Shown: piece after piece, positions 1 through 11,265 of the stretch
Layout of the letters: each line of letters begins with the position of its first letter
How positions within the stretch are numbered: the first letter of the stretch is position 1
Assembly: GCF_028389875.1 (NCBI RefSeq)
Contig: NC_084702.1
Location: 41,849,053 to 41,913,052, forward strand
Direction of reading: 5' to 3'
DNA: 64,000 nucleotides
Source of the DNA: Rhea pennata
Lineage: Eukaryota > Chordata > Aves > Rheiformes > Rheidae
Program-made: the position numbers and the translations under genes
Notes under the pieces: model-generated
Databases searched by the model: none
Told to the model about the DNA's origin: nothing
Seen by the model: the letters and a program-made list of their open reading frames with translations, nothing else

Positions 1-788
1 AATGCAGCAATGTTGATTTACTCTATGGACATAGCACTTAAGAGAGTTAATAACAGTGTGTTTCCTGAGATGGATTTTCTGATTCATTTCTAGCTTGGTT
101 GTTAGAAGGACTTGCTGGGCTCTGCAAAAACAGAGGAATACAGATATGCAGTGCAAAAGCCATCTTGTATCATGAAAAGAATAATGTTTGTGTACCATAT
201 AGGAGAGGATCTTTTGAGATGCAAAGTGTTTATCATCTGGGATTTGCATTTGGCTCATCATCTAGGCAGACAGGTGTTCATGCCAAAACCAAGTTTTCTC
301 TTGGGTCACTACACTACGAAAATATTTTTTAAAGTCTTATCTCATATATTAGACTGTGAAGACTGACAATAGCGAGTGGATACTAACCTAATTATGTCTT
401 CCTGAATCTCACATTTTATTCTTGCACTTTCCTTTTTCATCTGTTTAATAACAATAGCCATATTGTTTAAATGCTCCTTATTGGAATTAAGAGGAAAATA
501 TCCGGCTTTGCTATGCTGGAAACAGTAGGAAGCTCTAAACACCAGCTTACTGTGCTCGACCTTGAAAGTCAGAGGTTTGCAATGAGAGTTCAAATGGGAT
601 CATGCCTTTGCAGCTTATTGTAAAGGTGACCTGCAAAGTGTAGAACAAGCACATGCCCCCTTTTTTCTGCCTTAAATTCTACTAAAAAAAAAAAAACCTC
701 TATGTGAAGGTTTTGTTTGAAAAGATGAGTGCTTTTTTGTATTTAAGTGACCCAATAATATTTCATTAAAACTTCCTTAATGTCATAG
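1..788. other. Intron or upstream noncoding sequence of the plus-strand gene
   Basis: This stretch precedes the first supported exon. A tempting acceptor (tttctag at about 92-98) opens a frame at 99, but no good donor follows in a phase that fits the exon at 789, so I do not call an exon here. A short A-run lies at 684-696. Since the exon at 789 needs two bases of a codon from an earlier exon, this is most likely intron. Confidence 0.6.
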
Positions 789-836
789 GAAAGCCCAAAA
801 CAGTGGCGAAGATTCAGATTTAAAGCAAAGAAGAAG
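789..836 (+). CDS. Internal coding exon A of an Arg/Ser-rich protein gene (48 bp)
   Basis: The segment follows a cag-like acceptor (gtcatag) and ends at an AAG|GTAAAT donor. The first base completes a codon started upstream. The rest reads KAQNSGEDSDLKQRR plus two bases that are completed by the first base of the next exon to give Arg, so the frame runs directly into RSRSR of exon B. At 48 bp the exon is a multiple of three and is phase 2 on both sides, like the five exons that follow. Its peptide is polar, acidic in the middle and basic at the end, with no hydrophobic segment. It is short, so the support is the frame match with the next exon and the two splice sites. Protein family not recognised. 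Confidence 0.68.
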
Positions 837-3800
837 GTAAATATATAATCTATGGCAGTGCTGAAATGGTAATGAAGGTACTGATCATATTCTTGTTCCC
901 TGTATTCCCTCCCTTCCTTCCCTCCTCCCCATCCTCTTGAATGTTTAACAGTCTTGTTGTGTTCTACCCATAGACTTTTTTCTTTCCTGCCTTACTTTTG
1001 CTAAAATGCTCAGTAGTATAACCTCATCACAGCACAGATTGATACCAGATGCACGTTGTTACTATACCATGCTAGAAATAGCTTGTGGAAGCTTCCTGAA
1101 GGCTTATCTGCAACCCGAAAGTCAATTCCTGAGGTTGGAGGTTTTGGACTTTACATCTGTAGTACTGAAGATTTTGTTTTGAATTCTCTAACCTGTCGCT
1201 CTACTTCAATTAACCTGTTTTGAAAGGGAGTAAGTTCGTATTTGAGATGAATTGTCCTGCAAAAGGTAGGTATACGCATATCTATTCTGATTCAACTTCT
1301 TACAGTCTTCTCATTGTATCTTCCACATTTTTGCTGCATATATTTTAAACTTGTTTTCTTCCTCTGTGGTCTTGACTAGATGTCACACTTCCAAATAAAA
1401 TGCTAGTGTGTGATTAAGTATGCATTTCCACAACTCAACTTTTGGCAAATTCTTTTTTCTGGAATTCTCTACTATCACATCTGACTGCTGTGACTTTGCC
1501 CAGTGCTACTCTCTGCTCCTGTGCTTCTACCCTGGCCACTGGAAAGAGGAGACAGAGCAGTTCATTTTAGTGTTGGAGTTCGTTGAGTCTTGTGAAGGAA
1601 ACACTCCCAGGATCTGATTCACTGCTGCAGCGCAGGAAAGGAGCTCTGGCACAGTTACAGAAATCTCAGAGACAATCACAGGAAGTCAGGGAGAAAGCTC
1701 GTGTACTTTGCACCTATTGTAAGAAAACAGAGTAACTTTTTGAAGGATGTTGCCATTACGCTCTGCCGGTGATAGTCCTGTCGTTCATGACCAGAACATA
1801 AAGCAGAGAATTTAGACATCTCAGGTGGAAAACTCCAGGACTCGGAAGGGATCTGTTCCCAAAAGCTGTCTGCCATATTACGTTACAAATGTACGTGTGT
1901 GTTCCAGACACCAGAATTATATAATGGAATAGACTTTCTTCACCTCCTCACAATTTGGCTACCTTCCTTTCCCTTAATCATGCCAGAATACGAGAATATG
2001 AACCCTTTGTCAGTTGTTTCTCTGAAATACCAAATCCGGCAACCTCCCAGGCCCTTAGGTCCCCTCCTGGGCTGTGGTATGTTCTGCCTCTCTTGCCTAA
2101 CTGATAGTGCCTTCTTTCCTGCTCCTTGTGCCAGACCATACAGGGGCACCATCCTCAATATTTCAAATATGTTGTGTGCCCAGGAAAGGATGAGAAAGAA
2201 GAATGAAAGAATGCAATTGTCAGAGATCAGGATAATCCTATATGCTCTTGCACTTGATTTAGGAAATTGCCATATTTCCATTTTTAGTATTTTATTCAGT
2301 TCAGTAAAAGCTGATGTTTAATATGTGGTGAAAGCATGTATGATGACAGCTAATGTGAGCAGCTGCCACTCAGCTGACAGCTCAGCAGCCCTGCTGTCTC
2401 TCTGCAAGTGTTTTCCCAATAGGGAACGCAAGGTAATTTGATGAACAGTACAAAAGGTGGATCATATTTTCATTCCTGAAAAGCTAGAGGACTTGAATTT
2501 GAGCAAATTAGGATGTTTATCTTGCAGTTTTCCTGACACAGTATGCTTTTTGATGCTTTGGTACTTTTGGGGATTAATTGCCTAAATCCGAGTAAGGAAA
2601 TACTTGAAATCATGAGAAATGTGGAAGAACAGTGTTGCTCTGATGACCTACGGATGTGGAGAGTTGAGATTTGTAGGAAATGATAATATTTTATTGAGCA
2701 ACCAATAAGATATGGAGCACATAAGGTCTGCTGCAGTTCTAGGGTATTCGTTGCTCTCCAAACTATTCGAACATGCTTGAGCCAGTGTCTTTTGGACACT
2801 GTCTTTTGTTTCTGCTTCTTCCATTGGAATAACATTTTTCTTTCAAAACATACATCTATTACCCACACTTTCAGCTTCACCCAGAAATATCCATTTTTAC
2901 CTGGGAAACTGGCTATCTTGAGCCTCTTAGTGGTTTTAACGTGCAAAATTTGTGAGCAGAATGGGAGGGGAGGGTTCTGCTTCTCCTCTGGAGAAGTTTT
3001 GCTTTTCCAAACCTTTTCCCTCAGACATCAGACAAGCTGTGTTAAACTGAGTTTCCTGGGCTTTGGTTGTCCTGTTATTCTAAAATACTTGTGTTAGGAT
3101 GGGAGCTATTTGAGTGAATGATTTCCCATTGTCCCTATCTTGGGAGAGAGGGGAGACCAGCCTCCCTCCTGAGCTTTTGATTCCATAGACTCTGAGGCAT
3201 TTAATAACACAGCAATTTACCATAATTCACAGCTGTTAGGGACAGATTCATGAGCCTGTCAGCTCTGACAGAAGGACACCTGTAACAGTGCCTTAGTTTT
3301 AAAGGGGAAGGCTAGAATGATGTGTTCCCTGACCAGTTATGACACTGAGGAGGACAGTGCTTTGGCTGTTGTGCTTCTTAGGGAATCTCTTTCATCTTCC
3401 TCCTCGTTCTTTGAGCTCTTCTCCTTGAGTGGTCAGACCATGTGGTGAGCAGGTGCTTCTCAGGAGCATCCAGCCTCAGCATGAAATACTTCCATTTATC
3501 CGTTACCTACTTGTCATGAGCTGCCTTCACTCTGCAGCTTATCTGAGGGGTAGTTTAATAAGTCTGCTGTCTTACGCCAGTGGCTCATTGAAGAAGACAA
3601 AAAGGAGGAAAAAGATCATCTGTGTTCCTGTCAGTGGCAACAGGAGTCATCTCCTTTCCTCTCTCACTTCATACCCGGAGACTTCAGAGCAAAGCTGCTA
3701 CTTTCCACTGCAGCAAAATGCAGAGAAATGTATCTTTCTTTTGAGGCATTCTGAGACCATTATCACATGAGGTAAAGAACAGTCCAAAACAGTTTTTAAT

Positions 3801-5017
3801 AACCCCAGAGATCCTCTCATACAGTGCCATTTTTTAGGACCTAGCCCAGCACTGCAGTAGCAAAAATCCTGGTCTCTAGGACCAACGTGCTGACAGCTGG
3901 TCTGTCTGCTCCACTGTTGATCAGGGGCAATCAGGGATTTAAAGCTTTTAGCTAGTAATTGCCAAGCACTTCTCTGTGCCGAGGGGAGCTTGCCTGTAGG
4001 TAGGCATATCCCCAGGACTCCAGCTCCAGGATAAATTCTCAGTTCTGATATAATGGTTCTGAAGACAATGATATTTTCTTGTTGAAGTTCAGCTGTCAGT
4101 GCTGTCTCTAATTTTGCATCAGCTTGTTCCACCAGTCTGCTTCAGTAGTTTATTAATCAGAGCCATAAATGTCAACTTACCATTTGAAGCTTCACAATCA
4201 GAGGTGATACAGAAGCCGACGCTTTATTTCCTTTTCCCTCACGTGGTGCACCATCTTTGTAGCTCTGCCTCGAGTCATCTCAGAGCTGTGCTCGTGCATC
4301 TGCCAGCCCTTCAACCATTCTGTATTTGTGAGGACAGCAGAATCACAGTATTCAGTGGTGTTTCCTCCATGCTGCCTGACACCTGGAAAATGATGGGAAT
4401 TTGCAGAAGCCAGATGGAAGCTGAAGTGAATAGAAGAGAGATGTGGTGAACTCTTTAGTTTGCTTGCCAATACCAGAACTACGGTATAGCTGCTGTTGGA
4501 TGTCCTGCTGTATGAAGTAAGAAAAATGGCAGAATGGCTACAGTTTAAAGGCAAACATTCCACATTTCAAAGCACTGTTTCACTGTGGCATATATGCAAA
4601 GAATGCTGAGAGCTTAAATAAATAAATAAATAAATAACCCCAAAACACAATGCAGTGATTCAGAAGGAAAACAGCACTCACCTGACAGTGCTTTCTGGGC
4701 GCAGTACCTTTAAAGCAGCTATTTCTAATTAATTAAGGAGAAAAAGACAGTAAGACTCTCTGGTTTAGACAAGCCCTCTAAACTCTTCCTTAATCCTGAT
4801 TTTCCTAATAATGACTTCTCAATATTGTTCATTCCTTTAGAATTTTAATATTTCTGTAATATTGTAACAGTAGAAAATAAGTAACAATGAGCACTTCTCA
4901 CTTCTGCTTTGTACTTCGCAAGATATTAATAGATAAATTGATCTTCAGAGGGAGAGATGAACTGAAATACGATTTGCATGCTTAGTTCTTGAACTACATT
5001 GCTTTTTTCCTCTCCAG
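837..5017 (+). other. Intron A-B of the Arg/Ser-rich gene
   Basis: It begins GTAAAT and ends in a pyrimidine tract (gcttttttcctctccag). Several unrelated short open frames exist on both strands, the longest being 158 codons on the minus strand at 2470-2946. None has splice borders or a recognisable protein. An (AAAT)n simple repeat lies at 4615-4637. I see nothing else supportable. Confidence 0.7.
4615..4637. repeat. (AAAT)n simple repeat
   Basis: About five to six uninterrupted AAAT units, directly visible, lying in an intron. Confidence 0.95.
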
Positions 5018-5095
5018 ATCTCGATCTCGTTGTAACACCAGCAGTGGCAGTGAATCAGAAAATTCTAACAGAGAACATCGGAAGAAGAGAAACAG
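5018..5095 (+). CDS. Internal coding exon B, Arg/Ser and Ser/Glu rich (78 bp)
   Basis: The acceptor is an excellent polypyrimidine tract ending in CAG, and the donor is CAG|GTGACT. In the phase carried from the previous exon it reads SRSRCNTSSGSESENSN followed by a basic run (REHRKKRN) and two bases left for the next exon. The peptide is an RS dipeptide start, a Ser/Glu acidic stretch and then a basic cluster that could act as a nuclear or membrane-proximal basic patch. There is no hydrophobic segment. The exon is 78 bp, a multiple of three, phase 2 at both ends. Frame continuity with the exons on both sides and good splice sites make this a confident coding exon. I do not recognise a domain. 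Confidence 0.85.
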
Positions 5096-8000
5096 GTGAC
5101 TATTCTGTATTTTAGGCATAGAAATATGAAACACAAACAGGTGGAACATAGGCTCATCTGTGATAGCTCTTTAAAAAAAATCTAATATGTTTTACTTGTA
5201 TACAGTCCTTCTGAGGTCGCTTAATGCCCATGTTTAGGGGAAAAAAATAAAGGGGGGGGGGATAATTACCAAAGTACATAAACACTATAGAAGTGTGCAG
5301 TCATCCTTGTGTTTGGGAAAAACTCATAAATGAATTGTAGAATCAAATACTGGCCCACATTTATGACGGACTTGAAATACTAATACTAATAAAATGGATA
5401 ATGGTGATAACATACTCACAGCGTGTACCTCAACACTTCAGAAATTTCATATGCAGAATTCTAGCAGAAAATAAGCTTTGGGGAAGAATCCACAAAATGT
5501 TTGTGAAGGGATCTACAACTTGTTGTTTTTAAATACACAGATTAAATTTTGGAAAATGTTGTTATTTTCCAAAATACAAAGTGTGGGCCTAAACCCCAAA
5601 TGTGTGCAATGTCAGCTTTTAATAGGAGCAGTGAGTAATGCTAGTATGTTTTGTTTTTTATGTTTATTTTACTTATTGCTGATAAGAGAAGCCTGGTATA
5701 ACAACATAACAACATTGATTGTAGCATTTTTTTTTCCTTTAAAGCAGCCACTTTTATTTCACATGTGCGATAACAGCATTTTGAGATTTACTTATTAAAA
5801 CTGATTTTTTTAAAAGCCTACAGAGTTGCTTCATATTGCGTAAACAAAACATACGAGAACTGTCATTTGACAAAAGAGGAATTGTTTAATGCAGATTTCT
5901 AAAAACCTCTCTGCAGAAACTGCCATAACTACTGGTTGTTTCTCATGCAGTGCTGTGAGTGATAAATAATTTTGAGATATTTCAAAGCTCTTGGAAATAA
6001 TTATGTGCTAGATATGGTAAAGCAGGGGGATGTGCCTTGTTTGTAAAGTGCTGCAGAAATATGTAGTATAATAATAATTTAAACATGACTTGCAATAGGT
6101 AGAGATGCTAAAAAAAAAAAAACCCTTACATTCGTAAAAGGCTGGTACGAAGTGTAGCTGAGCCATTAGATTTCTTTAGAGCTTACTTAGAACAGTCTTG
6201 CAAACTAGTTGGATAACAATAACCTAGTGTGCATGGAAGATTTGTTTTCCAGTCAGAGCTCACAAGTTTGAATGAAATACTGACTTCAGTTTCAGTGATT
6301 GGTAGGTAAATAGTTTTTTTCCCTATGAAACTTGTTGTCCAGAAAACTACACAAGCAATTGAGGGAAATTAGAGACTGACCACAAGAATGTTTTTAAGAG
6401 CTTCTTGCAATATAAGGAATGAATTGTAAGAAGGATTAAGTAGGGCTTACCATTTTTTGACGAATAAAAGAATCTTTACCTACCCTTCCTCAATTCCTGC
6501 CAAAGAGCTTAAAGTTAAACAGGAGAGAGAGAGAGAGGAAAAAAAAAGACTTCATATAGTTAATGGATATTTTTGTATTGTTTGACACTTTCAGGAATGT
6601 GGGATATATGACAAAGTGTTAATGTTGCAGAATTTCTTACTTCTAGATAGTCGCTTGAAATCAGACCAGATCAAAAGTCATTTCAGTGTTACAGCAAACA
6701 AGCATAAAATGAGCAGGTCATCTGAGACTTTCTTGTTGTCATCACATGCATGAAAATCACCAGTCATAATGAATTTCTGCATTTTGTTAGCAGCCACAGG
6801 AGGAATGTAATACACTAACTGGGCACAGGCGTTTGAATTGCTTTCTTTTTAGGAGAGGTGATCCAGTCCTAACAGGATTAAATGGGAAAATACAGGGAAG
6901 CTTGCACTGTTATTACTCTATCTGTTGCATAGATTAATACAAATTTGTTTTATAGTACTGTAATCAGGCCTGTGACACAAGCAGACACAATGTTTTGCTG
7001 TTTGTGATTGGGCAAAAAGTGCCTGATTCTCGCATTATCCAGAAGAATCTGATTCTGATCACGGAAGAATAGAATATATTGTTCACATGAGAGGAGATCA
7101 CTGTGATGTAATTATCAGATGAAAACAAATCCATTGTGAAAAATAGAAATGCAGTTGTGACCTTCTAAAGGTAAAACAATGGGAAAAGGCTGGAGCAAAA
7201 CTGTTTACTTTCTGTCAGTCAGCCTTTGAGATTTCAGTCCATCTTATGAATATTTTATTCTGAGCAAATGTTCATAAGTAATTGAAAAAGCACCTATGAT
7301 GAGCACATTTCAATCACAGAAGAAACGCATTTGTTTTTTTAATGCTATAGTCAAAATTTGTTATATGGATAAAAATATGTCAAAGTGGTAGACAGTGTGT
7401 ACTGGAAATAGTCTTCCACTTGGAAGATCCATCTCATCTGTAAATAAATGGTAGCTGTACACTCAAATATATTTTGAATGAGATTTCAGGAGTCAAATAA
7501 GTCCTCAGGGTTGCTTGGTTTAAGAACTCTCTCAGGGAGATAAATAGCAAGAAATCACTGTAGGGTACAAAAGTCTTCTAAGTCCTAGTGCAGAAAATTT
7601 ATAGGCAGATAACACTGAAAAATGGAGAAAGTCTGAAAGTTAAATGATTTTTTCACACCAGTTCTTTCAAAGAAATATGTGAACATATGTACAAAACTGA
7701 TGTAAATTTATTTAGGAGGGAAAAGAAATGCTAAAAGGAGGTAAGATCACAATGTGGATATGTGATCAAAATCTGAAGCGTGTGTGGTGGACTGATGCAG
7801 GAACAGAATGGAATTACTGCAAGTCTGATTTCAACAGTATAAAATTTTACAAAATTTCTGGCTCAAGCTTCTGCTTCCTCTCATCTACAGTTAGGATATT
7901 ATTGCCCTTTTATATCCAATGGTAAAACTTTTCTGTGGCTTTTTACCAGAAGCAAAAACTGTAGTATCTTGAGTTTCACCAACTAAAGGTTTAGTTCTCA

Positions 8001-11000
8001 TTTTTAAAATTTTAGTTCCATAGCAAGTTATGCAGGGGAAATATAATACAATAGAATGAAAATAAAGCTCAAATAAAATCTCATTTTACAGTGGTCTCAT
8101 ATTTGGGGAAAGTGTTACTGCCTGCCTATGTTCCTATCAAGGAGCAGGATTTTGCTGTAGGACTCCTGTTCATCCTCAGTCTTCCATATCTCTGGAGGGG
8201 AATGTCTAAACGTAGCCATGTACAACATCTGTATGCTGAGCTCACTACCCAAATGTATAGGGTATGGTGGAGTTATCAACTAAAGATTTTGTGCACACGA
8301 TATGAAAATATGGGCTTCTCTAGAGACAGTGTTAGGCAAAAGAGTCAGTGAAGCACATTTAAAAGAAGAATGTAATGAAGACTTAAAATCTCTTAAAATC
8401 ATAATAGGATCTGTGTGGTCTAACCTGAGGCATATCTGTTAATGCACTCTTATCCCAGCATCAACAGAGATTTCTTTACTGTAGGCATCTCATACGAATG
8501 TTTGGTTTTTTTCCTTGTTTATTGCTATATTTTGTTTAAGAAATGGTCTTGAAATGACACTGAACAATGTCATTTGAATTTTTGTTGGTTCCAGCTGAAT
8601 TTTGCTGGAAACCACGTATATTGTTGCCAGCTATTATGTTCTCTGATGTCGTTTCTTCTTTCATTTTGTCCTTTTTTACTCTTAGAACAGGGAGTCTTCT
8701 AGCTGTGCAGAAGAGCACTTTTCTGTTATCACTGCAATTTTGTTCCCTTGTAGCCCCAAAGGATTCCATTAGTCGGATGACCCAGAGCAGAAATGATGTG
8801 TTTACTCCTTTAATGAGAGGTCATTCATCAAAAGCAGGTTGATAAAATGTGTGGTCAGCGTAGAAGTGTAATTCCCAAAGCTTGTTGGAGAGGTGCAGGA
8901 TCTCATGCGCTCTGTACCGGAGCGTGGACATCGTGCTCCACCAGGCTGTGCAGGTGCTTTGTTCAGAATGGGTAGTTCCCAATTATTTTATGACCAGCAT
9001 CCAAATGCATCCTTCAGAGCACAGCTGTCTGCTTGACCTGTTAGGTGCTATTCCTCGAGGGGGACTGGGCAAGGTACTGACAAACGGGCAGAAGAAGCGT
9101 CCAGCACAACAGTTCTGATCTGGCAGCCCTATGTGTTCTGCCTATGCAGCTTTAAGTGACTGCTGTATGTGCAAGGCAGTTGATAGTGTTTATACCGTGT
9201 GGGGGATGATTGCTGTCCCACAAATTGGATTATTCAGGATGAAAATCACAATTCATTACTTGTTGCTGTGTAAGTTCTTGTGTTAAATCTGTAGATAGAA
9301 GCTTTTGTTAATCCCTGTCACCAGCAGATTACAGGCTGAAAAAAATTTGCCTAGAAATCAAAACCTTATGCTGTGGTCTACTCCAGATGCTTGGTGCCAT
9401 TTGGTAGAGTTGTGAGGGTTTACAGTAGCTGGAGATCGAGCTCAAAATTCATTACACATGTGAGGGAGGATCTGATCAAAGGAGAAGCGACGGCCTGCTT
9501 AGCCACTTTAGGCTGATACAATTCAAAACTCAACTAGGAAGGCATGCAGGTAGTGAAGAGCAATAACAATAACATGCTTTGCATTTCCTAAGGAGTAAAG
9601 TCTCCACTGTAATCCATTTATCTCTGTTGGTTTGTTTGTTTTGCCTGTCAGTCTTCCCGTTCTTGTTACTCTTCTCTGATTTCTTCAATATGCCAGTCAT
9701 GCTGTCATACCAGATGAGCCACTCTCAGATGATATTTTCCAGGGTTGTTTTTAAATTTTCGCTGGGTTTTAAATTCACGGCTGTAACCAAATACAGCACT
9801 TTGTTTCACCTTAGCATCTTATCCCAGCAGTCATACCTGTGTCCCCAAAACTGAGGCGCTTCTGTATAGTCTCAAATGGCCAAATAGTGGCACAGTGATT
9901 GTTCTGGCTAGTTGTGTCATTACAGAATTAGCTCAGTCTGCCGTCGAACGTGCCGAGTTTATACAATTGTGATACTAGCTTTAATCTGTACTACGTTCCA
10001 ATAATGGATTCATGGATTTATTAAAAAAAAAAAAAAACATATCCCATCTGAAAATAGCCTAACATTGGAATCTCTTACTTCTAAAGAATTTGGATCGTTT
10101 AATGATACGGAATAATTCACAGGATTGAGGATTTCAGCTTCCCTTCTGCCACTTTAATTCAGCTACTGCTTTAGTAACTAGCTAATCTAAACCTCAGAAC
10201 AGAACATCTTCCTGACAAAGATTGACTATTTTGCTTTTGGGAAGCTTGGATTTTAATGGCTTTCTCCTCCTTTAGTTTTTTGCCTCTCTCTTAGATCAAT
10301 AAAATTATGAGATTATCTGTGTCTCTTTGGAAGGTGGATTTTGATGCCTTTGTGGTGGATTTTTCCCTCTCTTTTGGACCAAGCAGGGTATTCCCTGGGC
10401 CAGAGGTGCTTACAGGGTGTGTGTGTGGGGGGGAGGCAGGCAAGCAGGCAGGCTGTAGGGGCTGCTGAGTCTTGGATGGAGGGGGAAGGTCATTCAAGCA
10501 TTTCACGATGGGGCAAGCAGCAAGGCCAGATGAGGAGGTACCAGGCATGACCACAGAGGGGCCAGAGGCACAGAGGGCAGTGCAGCACACAGGTGGTGAT
10601 AGCAGGGTGATAGGTGCCTGGGCGGTGGTGGCAGCTGTCATGGGCTGTTTTGCAGGTCAGGGTGAAGGGACTGCTTCCTCTGAGCAGAAGTTTGCTCGGG
10701 GTGTCCCGGGGGGTTTTCTCAAGGTCCCACAAAAGCACGTGCTGCAACAGCATGTTTGGAAAAGGTTGCAGCATTGTATCACAATATTGGACTTCTTCTA
10801 GCTGTAGGTGAAGTGAACTTGAAAAGCTAAATAGAGTAAGGAAAAAATTCCAGCCATTTGGCTTGGTCCTGGAAGACACTGAATTCAAGTTATAAGCCTG
10901 TTTTTACTGACTTAGAGTGATTCATCTTTGTCCTAAGCTATTTCTAAATAACAAACCAATGAATTATCTTTGATGCAGGTTTGTGTGTTTTAGTATATTT

Positions 11001-11145
11001 TGGAAACATTGATTGACATTATAAATATACCAAGATAAAAAGTTGAACTGCAGATGCGGTTCTGCAAAGAAAAAAATACCTATTTCTTTCTCAGAACATC
11101 CTGGGACAGAGACCTTGAACTAAAGTCGTGCTACTGGTTTTGCAG
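5096..11145 (+). other. Intron B-C of the Arg/Ser-rich gene (about 6 kb)
   Basis: AT-rich noncoding DNA with homopolymer runs (G at 5252-5261, A at 6110-6121, A at 10023-10037) and a short MIR-like tail near 6036-6082. The GC-richer part near 10.38-10.75 kb gives overlapping open frames on both strands but lacks fitting splice sites and has low-complexity composition. No further gene seen. Confidence 0.7.
6036..6082 (+). repeat. Possible MIR-like SINE 3' tail
   Basis: The words tgtaaagtgctgcagaaat followed by a run of ATA/ATT triplets resemble the end of amniote MIR-type SINEs (a 'taaagcgctt' word followed by ATT repeats). Only the tail is visible and it is diverged, so this is a tentative call from memory of the consensus. 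Confidence 0.4.
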
Positions 11146-11265
11146 GTTACGGCAAGAGAATGACATGGTTGACTCAGCTCCTCAGTGGGAAGCTGTGCTG
11201 CGGCGACAGAAGGAGAAAAACCAGGCAGATCCGAACTACCGTCGATCCAGGCACAGATCTCGATC
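11146..11265 (+). CDS. Internal coding exon C of the Arg/Ser-rich protein (120 bp)
   Basis: It follows a tttgcag acceptor and ends at a TC|GTATGT donor. Its first base completes an Arg codon from the previous exon. The 39 full codons read [18 protein letters not shown], then [18 protein letters not shown] and RSR, with two bases left over. The N-terminal half looks amphipathic (a Trp and several aliphatic residues in a charged context, suggesting a short helix). The C-terminal half is basic and RS-rich. It is phase 2 at both ends and 120 bp long. This is the most protein-like exon of the set, with unbiased composition and no stop across 40 codons in the required phase. Family not recognised; a TMC3-like tail is possible but unproven. 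Confidence 0.9.

Noticed and set aside
99..170. Possible exon after a tttctag acceptor
   Set aside because: No donor in a suitable phase before the frame stops, so it cannot be joined to the exon at 789.
1899..2321. 140-codon plus-strand open frame in the first intron
   Set aside because: It lies between exons A and B but adds no in-phase splice junctions and overlaps an equally long frame on the other strand.
2470..2946. 158-codon minus-strand open frame in the first intron
   Set aside because: Composition is that of translated AT-rich DNA (many Lys, Ile, Ser, Cys); no splice sites or domain.
10380..10750. GC-richer patch with overlapping open frames on both strands
   Set aside because: No compatible splice sites for insertion between exons B and C, low-complexity GGTG/CAGG composition, and a stop in the phase required by the flanking exons.
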